A stretch of 64,000 nucleotides of DNA from NCBI RefSeq assembly GCF_031846445.1, contig NZ_JAVRHR010000002.1, positions 806,001 to 870,000 of the forward strand, given 5' to 3'. The DNA comes from Croceitalea rosinachiae. GTDB taxonomy: Bacteria; Bacteroidota; Bacteroidia; Flavobacteriales; Flavobacteriaceae. The notes beneath the pieces were generated by a model. The model did not search any database. It was not told where the DNA came from and saw only the letters and a program-made list of their open reading frames with translations. Shown one piece after another: positions 52,263 to 61,402 of this stretch (positions are counted from its first letter, which is position 1; every line of letters starts with the position of its first letter). Position numbers and translations under genes: made by a program.

Positions 52263-52374
52263 GATATATTTAATTGATAATAATAATTTCAAAAATAACG
52301 TATCACTTAACAAAAATGCAACTAAACCTTGCTTCATTTTTAAAGTCCAATTGCGTACTTTAGCAGCTTGTGCT

Positions 52375-55236
52375 ATGATTAACTACGAAGAAAATATTGA
52401 GGTACGGGGTGCTCGCGTTCACAACCTCAAAGATATTGATGTCACTATACCTAGAGAAAAACTTGTTGTTATTACGGGCTTATCGGGTAGTGGTAAATCG
52501 TCATTGGCTTTTGACACAATCTATGCTGAAGGACAACGCCGATACATAGAAACCTTTTCTGCTTACGCTAGGCAATTTCTAGGAGGTCTAGAAAGACCTG
52601 ATGTAGATAAAATAGACGGACTTTCTCCCGTTATTGCTATTGAACAAAAAACTACTTCAAAATCCCCACGGTCAACGGTAGGCACCATTACCGAGGTTTA
52701 TGATTTTTTACGATTGCTCTTTGCACGTGCTGGTGATGCCTATAGCTATAATACAGGCGAAAAAATGGTCAGCTATAGTGATGAGCAAATCAAGCAGCTA
52801 ATCATTGAATCTTACATTGGTAAGAAAATTAATGTGCTTGCCCCCATCATTAAATCAAGAAAAGGGCATTATAGAGAACTTTTTGAGCAAATTGGGAAAC
52901 AAGGTTTTGTGAAAGTTCGAGTTGATGGTGTAATTGTAGATATCACCAAGGGAATGAAAGTCGACCGGTATAAAACCCATGATATTGAAATTGTTATAGA
53001 CCGTTTAAAAGTGGGCGCAGGTGATGATTTTGACAAACGCCTTTCTGAAACCATAAATACGGCCATGTATAGCGGTAATAATGTATTAATGGTTTTAGAA
53101 GAGGGCGAAAAAATCCCACGTTATTTTAGTCGTGACTTAATGTGTCCCTCTTCAGGAATCTCCTATCCCACCTCTGAACCAAATACATTTTCATTCAATT
53201 CTCCTAAGGGAATGTGTCCGCATTGCAATGGCTTAGGGCATGTTTATGAGGTTAACGAATCGAAAATATTCCCGAATAAAAAACTATCAATCAAGGCTGG
53301 TGGTATTGCCCCCCTTGGTGAATACAAAAAATCTTGGGCTTTTAAACAATTGGAAACCATAGGGCAGCGCTACGATTTTGACATGGAAACCCCCATTGAA
53401 AAGATTTCTGAAGAGGCGATGAGCGTTATCTTGCAAGGCGGTAAAGACAGTTTTACCGTTGATTCTAAGTCTCTTGGGGTAAAACGTGAGTACCGTATTG
53501 ATTATGAAGGGATTTCCAACTTTATCAAATCGCAGTTTGATGAGGCGAATTCTACATCAATAAAACGTTGGGCAAAGGATTACATGAATAAAATTGAATG
53601 CCCTACCTGTGATGGTTCGCGTTTAAGAAAAGAATCGCTCTACTTTAAAATTGATGAAAAAAACATTGCAGAGCTCGCGCATTTGGATATTGCAGAACTA
53701 GCTGATTTTTTTGATAATCTCGATGCAAAGCTAGAAGGCAACCAAAAAAAGATTGCGGAAGAAATCGTAAAAGAAATTCGGACTAGAATACGTTTTCTAC
53801 TAGACGTTGGTCTAGATTACCTTTCTCTTAATAGAAGTTCAAAATCTTTATCAGGTGGTGAGGCACAACGAATTCGTTTGGCCACACAAATTGGTTCACA
53901 ATTGGTGGGGGTTCTATATATTTTAGATGAACCCAGTATTGGGCTGCATCAGCGAGACAATAAGCGCTTGATCAATTCTTTGGCATCACTTCGCGATATT
54001 GGTAATTCAGTCATCGTGGTAGAACATGATCGCGATATGATTGAGGCCGCAGATCATGTCATTGATATAGGCCCTAAAGCTGGAAAACACGGTGGAACCA
54101 TAATTTCTGAGGGACCACCCTCCCTTTTGAAAGACTACGACACGCTTACTGCTGATTACATTACTGGGCATAAAGCGATTGAAGTTCCTGAAAAGAGAAG
54201 AAAAGGTACCGGTAAAAAATTAGTATTATCTGGATGCACTGGTAATAATTTAAAAAACGTGACCGTTGAATTCCCGTTGGGTAAAATGATTGGCGTAACG
54301 GGCGTATCTGGTAGTGGTAAGTCCACCTTAATCAATGAAACCCTCTACCCTATTATGAATGCTCATTATTTCAATGGGGTCAAAAGACCAATGCCCTATA
54401 AAAAGATTAAAGGGTTAACACATATTGATAAGGTCATCGATATTAATCAATCTCCTATTGGACGGACTCCTAGATCAAATCCAGCGACCTACACCGGAAC
54501 TTTTAGTGAAATTCGTTCATTGTTTGCAAAGACAACTGAAGCCACAATCCGAGGTTATAAACCAGGACGTTTTAGTTTCAATGTACAAGGCGGTCGTTGT
54601 GAAACCTGCATGGGTGGTGGACTTAAAGTCATTGAAATGAACTTTTTACCTGATGTTTATGTGGAATGTGAAACCTGTAATGGCAAACGTTTTAATAGAG
54701 AAACCTTGGAAATCAGATATAAAGGAAAATCTATTGCTGATGTGTTGGAAATGACGATGAACGAAGCCGTTGATTTCTTTGAAAACATTCCAAAAATCCA
54801 CAGAAAGCTTAAAACAATAGTTGATGTCGGTCTGGGCTATATATCATTAGGGCAGCAGTCAACAACTTTATCTGGCGGAGAAGCACAACGGGTGAAACTG
54901 GCAACAGAACTATCAAAACGTGATACTGGAAATACCTTTTATATCTTGGACGAACCCACAACCGGTCTTCATTTTGAAGATATACGAGTTTTAATGGAAG
55001 TTTTGAATAAATTGGTTGACAAAGGCAATACCGTTCTAGTAATTGAACACAATATGGATGTTATTAAAATGGTTGACCATATTATTGATGTTGGTTATGA
55101 AGGTGGCCGTGGTGGGGGCATGATCGTTGCTCAAGGCACTCCAGAATTGGTGGCAAAAGATTCTAAAAGTTATACTGCAAAGTTTTTGAAAAAAGAACTA
55201 GAAGCAGGTAATAAGCAACTTAAAAACGCTGTTTAA
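52375..55236 (+). CDS. uvrA: Excinuclease ABC subunit A
   Basis: The damage-sensing ATPase of nucleotide-excision repair. The 953-residue protein has Walker A in TGLSGSGKSSLAFDTIYAEG and GVTGVSGSGKSTLINETLYP, both ABC signatures LSGGEAQRIRLATQIG and LSGGEAQRVKLATELS, and zinc-finger cysteines in CETCMGGG and CETCNGKR. The start at 52375 is chosen because MINYEENIEVRGARVHNLKD fits the family and a TACTTTAG promoter-like element lies 11 bp before it; the open frame reaching 52261 has no family sequence. The next gene follows after 11 bp. Confidence 0.97.
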   Translation: MINYEENIEVRGARVHNLKDIDVTIPREKLVVITGLSGSGKSSLAFDTIYAEGQRRYIETFSAYARQFLGGLERPDVDKIDGLSPVIAIEQKTTSKSPRSTVGTITEVYDFLRLLFARAGDAYSYNTGEKMVSYSDEQIKQLIIESYIGKKINVLAPIIKSRKGHYRELFEQIGKQGFVKVRVDGVIVDITKGMKVDRYKTHDIEIVIDRLKVGAGDDFDKRLSETINTAMYSGNNVLMVLEEGEKIPRYFSRDLMCPSSGISYPTSEPNTFSFNSPKGMCPHCNGLGHVYEVNESKIFPNKKLSIKAGGIAPLGEYKKSWAFKQLETIGQRYDFDMETPIEKISEEAMSVILQGGKDSFTVDSKSLGVKREYRIDYEGISNFIKSQFDEANSTSIKRWAKDYMNKIECPTCDGSRLRKESLYFKIDEKNIAELAHLDIAELADFFDNLDAKLEGNQKKIAEEIVKEIRTRIRFLLDVGLDYLSLNRSSKSLSGGEAQRIRLATQIGSQLVGVLYILDEPSIGLHQRDNKRLINSLASLRDIGNSVIVVEHDRDMIEAADHVIDIGPKAGKHGGTIISEGPPSLLKDYDTLTADYITGHKAIEVPEKRRKGTGKKLVLSGCTGNNLKNVTVEFPLGKMIGVTGVSGSGKSTLINETLYPIMNAHYFNGVKRPMPYKKIKGLTHIDKVIDINQSPIGRTPRSNPATYTGTFSEIRSLFAKTTEATIRGYKPGRFSFNVQGGRCETCMGGGLKVIEMNFLPDVYVECETCNGKRFNRETLEIRYKGKSIADVLEMTMNEAVDFFENIPKIHRKLKTIVDVGLGYISLGQQSTTLSGGEAQRVKLATELSKRDTGNTFYILDEPTTGLHFEDIRVLMEVLNKLVDKGNTVLVIEHNMDVIKMVDHIIDVGYEGGRGGGMIVAQGTPELVAKDSKSYTAKFLKKELEAGNKQLKNAV

Positions 55237-55247
55237 ATAGTAGTTAT

Positions 55248-55934
55248 ATGCGAAAAGAACAACATCACAAAGGCTGGAACGAAATTAAAACGAACGATTC
55301 TTGGGCCATTTTTAAAATAATGGGAGAATTTGTAAATGGTTTTGAGCGTATGAGTCAAATTGGGCCATGTGTTTCTATTTTTGGTTCTGCAAGAACAAAA
55401 CCAGGAGAGCAATATTACGAAATGGCTGTTGAAGTTGCTGAAGCAATTGCAAAAGCTGGTTATGGTGTTATTACTGGTGGTGGTCCTGGAATTATGGAAG
55501 CAGGTAATAAAGGTGCAAACCTTGCAGGCGGAACTTCCGTAGGTTTAAATATAGACTTGCCCTTTGAGCAGCATGACAACCCATATATCGACCCAGATAA
55601 AAGTTTGGATTTTGATTACTTCTTTGTACGTAAGGTCATGTTCGTAAAATACTCACAAGGATTTGTGGTTATGCCCGGAGGGTTTGGAACTTTAGATGAA
55701 CTTTTTGAAGCTATCACATTGATTCAAACAAATAAAATCGGTACGTTTCCTATCATTTTGGTAGGCTCTGATTTTTGGGGCGGATTGTTTGATTGGATAA
55801 AGAACACCATGCTAGAAGCCGGTACTATTAGCGCTAAAGATCTTGACTTAATAAAGCTAGTTGATAGCGGCAATGAAGTAGTCGCGATTATTGATGCTTT
55901 TTACAAAGGTCATAGTATGAGTCCTAATTTTTAA
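55248..55934 (+). CDS. LOG-family (TIGR00730) nucleotide phosphoribohydrolase-like protein
   Basis: A 228-residue Rossmann-fold protein. The motif FVVMPGGFGTLDELFEAITL, preceded by GGGPGIMEAGNKGA, defines the lysine-decarboxylase-like LOG family that cleaves ribose 5-phosphate from nucleotides such as cytokinin ribotides. The DYFFVRKVMFVKYSQGF segment is typical of the longer bacterial subgroup. It is 11 bp downstream of uvrA and in the same operon, followed by the M1-like protein 10 bp on. The physiological substrate is uncertain. Confidence 0.92.
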   Translation: MRKEQHHKGWNEIKTNDSWAIFKIMGEFVNGFERMSQIGPCVSIFGSARTKPGEQYYEMAVEVAEAIAKAGYGVITGGGPGIMEAGNKGANLAGGTSVGLNIDLPFEQHDNPYIDPDKSLDFDYFFVRKVMFVKYSQGFVVMPGGFGTLDELFEAITLIQTNKIGTFPIILVGSDFWGGLFDWIKNTMLEAGTISAKDLDLIKLVDSGNEVVAIIDAFYKGHSMSPNF

Positions 55935-55944
55935 TTTCAATTCT

Positions 55945-58800
55945 TTGGAAAAAGCCCGACATTTAAGATTACTTATAAAGATTACGTTCTTTTTGTTTGC
56001 TTTTTCATTGCATGCCCAACACGTAAATGAATTAACTGCCAGTCTTGATGGGGAATCAAATCAGATTGAAATAAAGCAGCGTTTCGTTTATGTCAATAAC
56101 TCTAAAACGACCCTAAATTCTCTTTACTTTTACGACTGGAACAATGCTTATTCAAACAATACTACTCCACTTTCAAAACGCTTTGGAGAAGATTTTAATC
56201 GAAGCTTACATTTAGCTAAAAATAAAGAACGTGGGTTTACCATAATTACCAGTATTGTTGATGACTCTTATGGCGGATTAAATTGGGAAAGAACATCTGG
56301 TCAGGATATAATCAAAATAGAGCTCAGCAAGCCTTTAGCACCTAATGAATCTGTAGAGCTTTTTTTGACCTACACACTGCAGTTACCCAATGATAAATTC
56401 ACAAAATATGGGCACAAGGCTGATGGTGGGTTTTATTTAAAAGATTGGTACTTAACACCAGTTGTTTTCAAAAGTGAATGGTTATTATATTCCAATAAAG
56501 GGTTAGATGATCTTTATACTGATATTGCCAAGACCGATATCAATTTAATTTTTCCAAGGGGTTTGTTTGCAGCATCAAACTTCGACTATTCAAACGTTTC
56601 CACATTTCCAGGAGGACAGCGCATGACTCTCAAAGGTGAAAATCGTAAAAGTTGTCAAATCATTATTACTCCGCAAAAACAGTTCACCAAACATATTACG
56701 AGCCAATTAACAGTAACTACCGATATAAATGCTTCAAAGTATGATGATATTTCACAAGGAATATCCATTAATAGGGTAACTAAATTCTTAAATGAAAATT
56801 TGGGAAGCTATCCGCACCGAAATTTGTTGGTAAGTGCCTTAGATTATAATAAAAGTCCTCTCTATGGGCTTAATCAGTTACCTTCTTTTGTTCGGCCTTA
56901 TGAAGAACAGTTTCAATTTGAAATGATGTTCTTAAAAACAGCCTTGAATAGCTTTCTACAAGAGACCCTCTTTCTAGATCCTCGTAAAGAACGTTGGGTA
57001 AACGATGCCATAGCTAACTATTTGATGATTAATTATGTGGAAAAAAATTATCCTGAGCAAAAATTAATTGGCAAACTTTCTAATGTTTGGGGTGTGCGTG
57101 GATTTCATTTAGCGAAGATGGATTTCAATGAGCAATACTATCTTTTACAGATGCTTTCCGCTAGAAGAAATATTGATCAATCACTAAACACACCCAATGA
57201 CTCTTTGATAATTTTTAATCAAAAAATCGCTAATCGATATAAAGCTGGACTTGGATTGGCCTATTTGGCTGATTATATAGGTAAAGAAAGGGTTGACAGT
57301 ACTATTATTGATTTTTATAATGTCCAAAAATTAGTTCCAAAGACTAATGTATCTGATTTCAGAGAGGTCTTAAAACAGTGCGCTGATGATGAAATTGACT
57401 GGTTTTTTGACGAGTATGTTGGGACTAGGAAAAAAATAGACTTTAAAATCAAAAAAATTGAAAAGACTGAAGATTCCATTACGTTTACTTTAAAAAATAA
57501 AAGAGGTACCAATGTGCCTATTTCTTTATTTGGACTTCAGAAAGATAGTGTGGTCTCCAAATACTGGTTTTCAGATATTGACAGCTCAAAAACCTATACC
57601 ATACCGCGTTCTGGAGAAGACAGACTGGTATTAAATTATGACCAAAAAATTCCTGAATTCAATCAAAGAGATAATTGGAAAACCTTGAACGGTTTTTTTT
57701 CAAGTAATAAAAAGCTTCAATTTCGGTTTTTTAAGGATACTGAAGACCCATATTATACCCAAGTATTTTATGTTCCAATAGTTAACTTCAATATTTACGA
57801 CGGCATTACCCCAGGTATGCGTATTTATAATAAAACTTTTTTAGAGCGACAGTTCAATTACGATATTTCTCCGACCTACTCTTTTTTAGAGCGTACCCTT
57901 GTGGGCAGTGCAAGTGTTCGATATCGAAAGTACCATGGAAAAAGTGGGCTTTACGTTTCAAATTATTCTATTGGAGGAAGCACATCACATTTTCAAGAAA
58001 ACTCTCGTTTTACTACCATTACTCCCGCCATAAGTTTTGGATGGAGACCTAATGATTTACGTTCTAACAGAAGGCAATCCCTATTATTCAGACATCGAAA
58101 TGTATTTAGAACTATCGATGAGGGCGTCTTGGCAGATCAGAGTATTGATTTAGATTTGGCAAACAATCCTGATTATAGCGTTTTTAATATTCGCTATAGA
58201 AATTTTGACAATAACATTATAAATTATAAATCTTCACTTTTAGATTTTCAGCATTCTAGTGAGTTTACCAAATTGTCGTTAGAGTTGGAGTATAGAAAAC
58301 TTTACGAGAGTAACCGCCAACTAAATTTGAGGTTTTATGCAGGTAAGTTTTTAAGAAATAAAACGAATTCTGATTTTTTCAGTTTTGCTTTAGATAGACC
58401 TACAGACTATATGTTTGATCTAGGCTATTTAGGACGTTCAGAAGATAGTGGTTTAACCAGTCAACAAATTATCATTGCCGAGGGGGGGTTCAAATCGCAA
58501 TTTGAAGACCAATTCGGAAGTGATTGGATTGCTACAACCAATGCAAGTTTTAATCTTTGGCGTTGGGTCGAACTTTATGGCGATATTGGTTTTATTGGGG
58601 ATAGAAGTGAAAATGCACGTTTTGTTTATGATTCGGGGGTACGCCTAAACTTGGTCACTGATTACTTCGAGTTATACTTTCCTATTTATTCCAATAATGG
58701 ATGGGAAGTAGCCCAACCTAACTATGCTAATACCATTCGTTTTGTCGTTACCATCAGTCCAAGAACTCTTACCGGACTGTTTACACGTAGATGGTTTTAA
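55945..58800 (+). CDS. Degenerate M1-peptidase-like domain fused to outer-membrane beta-barrel
   Basis: 951 residues. A signal peptide (ITFFLFAFSLHAQ) precedes an M1 aminopeptidase-like region (about residues 30-480), e.g. SNFDYSNVSTFPGGQRMTL and RWVNDAIANYLMINYVEKNY. The HExxH zinc site is absent, and the third ligand region reads NDAIANYL in place of the usual NEGFAxYL. From about residue 580 the chain has strand-turn patterns (FQFRFFKDTEDPYYTQVFY-like, GLYVSNYSIGGSTSHF) and ends RRWF, with terminal Phe as in outer-membrane barrels. The start is TTG 55945. Likely a non-catalytic surface or barrel protein; function unknown. Confidence 0.75.
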   Translation: MEKARHLRLLIKITFFLFAFSLHAQHVNELTASLDGESNQIEIKQRFVYVNNSKTTLNSLYFYDWNNAYSNNTTPLSKRFGEDFNRSLHLAKNKERGFTIITSIVDDSYGGLNWERTSGQDIIKIELSKPLAPNESVELFLTYTLQLPNDKFTKYGHKADGGFYLKDWYLTPVVFKSEWLLYSNKGLDDLYTDIAKTDINLIFPRGLFAASNFDYSNVSTFPGGQRMTLKGENRKSCQIIITPQKQFTKHITSQLTVTTDINASKYDDISQGISINRVTKFLNENLGSYPHRNLLVSALDYNKSPLYGLNQLPSFVRPYEEQFQFEMMFLKTALNSFLQETLFLDPRKERWVNDAIANYLMINYVEKNYPEQKLIGKLSNVWGVRGFHLAKMDFNEQYYLLQMLSARRNIDQSLNTPNDSLIIFNQKIANRYKAGLGLAYLADYIGKERVDSTIIDFYNVQKLVPKTNVSDFREVLKQCADDEIDWFFDEYVGTRKKIDFKIKKIEKTEDSITFTLKNKRGTNVPISLFGLQKDSVVSKYWFSDIDSSKTYTIPRSGEDRLVLNYDQKIPEFNQRDNWKTLNGFFSSNKKLQFRFFKDTEDPYYTQVFYVPIVNFNIYDGITPGMRIYNKTFLERQFNYDISPTYSFLERTLVGSASVRYRKYHGKSGLYVSNYSIGGSTSHFQENSRFTTITPAISFGWRPNDLRSNRRQSLLFRHRNVFRTIDEGVLADQSIDLDLANNPDYSVFNIRYRNFDNNIINYKSSLLDFQHSSEFTKLSLELEYRKLYESNRQLNLRFYAGKFLRNKTNSDFFSFALDRPTDYMFDLGYLGRSEDSGLTSQQIIIAEGGFKSQFEDQFGSDWIATTNASFNLWRWVELYGDIGFIGDRSENARFVYDSGVRLNLVTDYFELYFPIYSNNGWEVAQPNYANTIRFVVTISPRTLTGLFTRRWF

Positions 58801-58877
58801 TTATTGAATCAACAAAATAAATCGCTGTTCACATCATTTTTTTTATATATTCTTTTTATTTATAACATTTTTTTGTG

Positions 58878-58893
58878 GTTTTATTAATAAAAC
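58878..58893. promoter_or_regulatory. 16-bp perfect palindrome upstream of the E1 gene
   Basis: GTTTTATTAATAAAAC, 36 bp before the -7 element. Possible regulator site. The rest of the 157-bp gap is AT-rich and shows nothing else. Confidence 0.4.
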
Positions 58894-58929
58894 AAATTTT
58901 AAGGACTAGTATAAAAGCTTCGTTTTTTG

Positions 58930-58937
58930 TACTTTTG
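58930..58937 (+). promoter_or_regulatory. -7 element of the 2-oxoacid dehydrogenase E1 gene
   Basis: TACTTTTG matches TAnnTTTG and ends 20 bp before the ATG at 58958. Confidence 0.55.
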
Positions 58938-58957
58938 CACAAAATCTAATTCACTTC

Positions 58958-61369
58958 ATGAAAACTGACCCTAAGACAAGCACAGATATTTCTTTTGATG
59001 ATTTTCAAGCTCAAATCTTAAGTGATTATAGACTTGCGGTCATTAGTAGGGAATGTAGTTTGCTTGGGCGACGTGAAGTACTTACAGGCAAGGCAAAGTT
59101 TGGCATATTTGGTGATGGAAAGGAGCTTCCGCAACTTGCAATGGCGAAGGCCTTTAAAAATGGCGATTTTAGAAGTGGTTATTACCGCGACCAGACTTTT
59201 ATGATGGCATTGGGTCATCTTAACCCGAAAGCATTTTTTCATGGACTATATGCCACCACTAGTTTAGATAAAGAACCGATGAGCGCTGGTCGTCAAATGG
59301 GTGGGCATTTCATGACTCATAGTATCAATGAAGATGGTAGCTGGAAAGATTTGACCCAACAAAAGAACAGTAGTGCTGATATTTCTTGCACAGCGGGTCA
59401 AATGCCGCGCTTGTTAGGGTTAGCACAAGCTTCACAAATTTATAGAAATGTTGAGGGTATAGACCAAGCTAATTTTTCAGATAAAGGAAATGAAGTTGCC
59501 TGGGGAACTATTGGAAACGCCAGCACTAGTGAAGGACATTTTTTTGAAACTATAAATGCTGCTGGGGTATTACAAGTACCCATGGTCATTAGTATTTGGG
59601 ATGATAACTATGGTATATCAGTACCTGCTGAATTTCACACTACGAAGAGTGATATTTCTGAGATTCTTAAAGGATTACAACGTGATGAACAGAATAAGGG
59701 TTATGAAATATTAAAAGTTAAGGGTTGGGACTATACCGCTCTTATACATGCCTACGAAAATGCTTCGGATATTGCTCGTGATGAACATGTACCTGTTATG
59801 ATACATGTTACGGAACTGACACAACCTCAGGGTCATTCAACTTCCGGCTCTCACGAACGCTATAAGAGTGCCGAACGTTTAGAATGGGAAAAGGAAAATG
59901 ACTGTAACAAACGTTTTAGAGAATGGATATTGGAAAACAATATTTCCGAAGAAGAGTACTTAAAGGAAATAGAAAAGTCTTGCAAGCAAGAAGTACGTAA
60001 TGCAAAAAAAGAGGCTTGGGCAGAATTCTTGGCCCCGCATATTGAAAAAAAGAAGATACTTGTTAATTTGATGACCAATGCTGCGAACAATAGTCCAAAT
60101 AGAACTTTTATTACCAAAGTGCTTAATGATTTAATTGCTATTGAAGAACCTATTAAAAAAGACTTAGCATCGCATGCCAGAAAGGCTTTACGTTATTTGA
60201 TAGGTGAAGAAAACGAATACAAAACAAACCTCCAAAGTTGGGTGCAATTGTTTTTGTCCGAAAGTCAACCAAAATTTAGTTCTCATCTTTTTAGTGAGTC
60301 AGAGAATAAGGCAACCTATATTCCTTCTCTAAAACCTGCCTATGAGAATGAACCCGAACATGTCGATGGCCGAATGATTTTAAGGGATAATTTTGATAGG
60401 TTATTTGATAAATATCCTGAAGCTCTGGTTTTTGGTGAAGATACTGGAAATATTGGCGATGTAAATCAAGGTTTAGAAGGGCTTCAAAAAAAATACGGGA
60501 AATATAGAATTGCTGATACTGGTATTCGCGAATCTACCATTATTGGTCAGGGAATTGGTTTAGCCATGCGTGGCCTTAGACCTATTGCAGAAATTCAATA
60601 TCTTGATTATATACTTTATGCTATTCAAACCTTAAGTGATGACTTAGCAACTTTACGCTATCGTACTATGGGCAAACAAATTGCTCCATTAATAGTGCGT
60701 ACACGCGGTCATCGTCTTGAGGGCATATGGCACTCCGGCTCACAAATGGGTGGATTAATACATCTACTTAGAGGTATTTACATTCTAACCCCCCGAAACA
60801 TGACTCAAGCAGCTGGGTTTTATAACACTTTGATGAAAAGTAATGAGCCAGCTATAGTCATTGAAAGCTTGAATGGTTATCGGCTTAAAGAACCTAAACC
60901 AAATAATCTTGGGGAGTTTTGCACGCCAATAGGAGTTGTTGAAACCATGAGGACAGGTTCAGATATCACTCTTTTGTCATACGGATCTACACTTCGAATT
61001 GTTCAAAAAGTTGCCAAAGACCTGCAAGAAGTTGGTATAGACGCTGAAGTAATTGATGCGCAGTCTCTGCTGCCTTTTGATATCAATCATGATGTTGTCA
61101 AAAGCATCCAAAAAACCAATCGGTTATTGGTCATTGATGAAGATGTTCCAGGAGGGTGTTCAGCTTATTTGATTCAAGAACTAATTGAAAAGCAGCTTGC
61201 GTACAAATATCTTGATAGCGCACCTCAAACATTAACCGCTAAGGCGCATAGACCTGCATATGCCTCTGATGGAGATTATTTCTCAAAACCAAATGAGGAA
61301 GATATTTTCGAAAAGGTCTACGAGATAATTCATGAGTCAGACTCAAGTAATTATCCAAAACTTAGATAA
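58958..61369 (+). CDS. Branched-chain 2-oxoacid dehydrogenase E1, alpha-beta fusion
   Basis: 803 residues holding both E1 subunits in one chain. The alpha half (about residues 1-400) has GYYRDQTFMMALG, MGGHFMTHS and the ThDP/Mg site WGTIGNASTSEG...SIWDDNYGIS. The beta half (about 460-800) has LVFGEDTGNIGDVNQGLEGL, RIADTGIRESTIIGQGIGLA, PLIVRTRGHRLEGIWHSGSQ and a transketolase C-terminal domain (LLVIDEDVPGGCSAYLIQEL). It decarboxylates branched-chain or related 2-oxo acids with E2/E3 encoded elsewhere. The fusion is usual in Bacteroidota. It is followed by a strong terminator. Confidence 0.94.
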   Translation: MKTDPKTSTDISFDDFQAQILSDYRLAVISRECSLLGRREVLTGKAKFGIFGDGKELPQLAMAKAFKNGDFRSGYYRDQTFMMALGHLNPKAFFHGLYATTSLDKEPMSAGRQMGGHFMTHSINEDGSWKDLTQQKNSSADISCTAGQMPRLLGLAQASQIYRNVEGIDQANFSDKGNEVAWGTIGNASTSEGHFFETINAAGVLQVPMVISIWDDNYGISVPAEFHTTKSDISEILKGLQRDEQNKGYEILKVKGWDYTALIHAYENASDIARDEHVPVMIHVTELTQPQGHSTSGSHERYKSAERLEWEKENDCNKRFREWILENNISEEEYLKEIEKSCKQEVRNAKKEAWAEFLAPHIEKKKILVNLMTNAANNSPNRTFITKVLNDLIAIEEPIKKDLASHARKALRYLIGEENEYKTNLQSWVQLFLSESQPKFSSHLFSESENKATYIPSLKPAYENEPEHVDGRMILRDNFDRLFDKYPEALVFGEDTGNIGDVNQGLEGLQKKYGKYRIADTGIRESTIIGQGIGLAMRGLRPIAEIQYLDYILYAIQTLSDDLATLRYRTMGKQIAPLIVRTRGHRLEGIWHSGSQMGGLIHLLRGIYILTPRNMTQAAGFYNTLMKSNEPAIVIESLNGYRLKEPKPNNLGEFCTPIGVVETMRTGSDITLLSYGSTLRIVQKVAKDLQEVGIDAEVIDAQSLLPFDINHDVVKSIQKTNRLLVIDEDVPGGCSAYLIQELIEKQLAYKYLDSAPQTLTAKAHRPAYASDGDYFSKPNEEDIFEKVYEIIHESDSSNYPKLR

Positions 61370-61371
61370 AA

Positions 61372-61402
61372 AAGTGGGGCAATTCGCCCCGCTTCCCTTT
61401 TT
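61372..61402. terminator. Rho-independent terminator between convergent genes
   Basis: AAGTGGGGC-AATTC-GCCCCGCTT followed by CCCTTTTT, just after the E1 stop and at the end of the convergent M16 gene. Confidence 0.85.

Noticed and set aside
52261..52374. N-terminal extension of uvrA to ATG 52261
   Set aside because: The extra 38 codons are not UvrA-like, overlap the divergent gene's start, and a promoter-like element lies after them.
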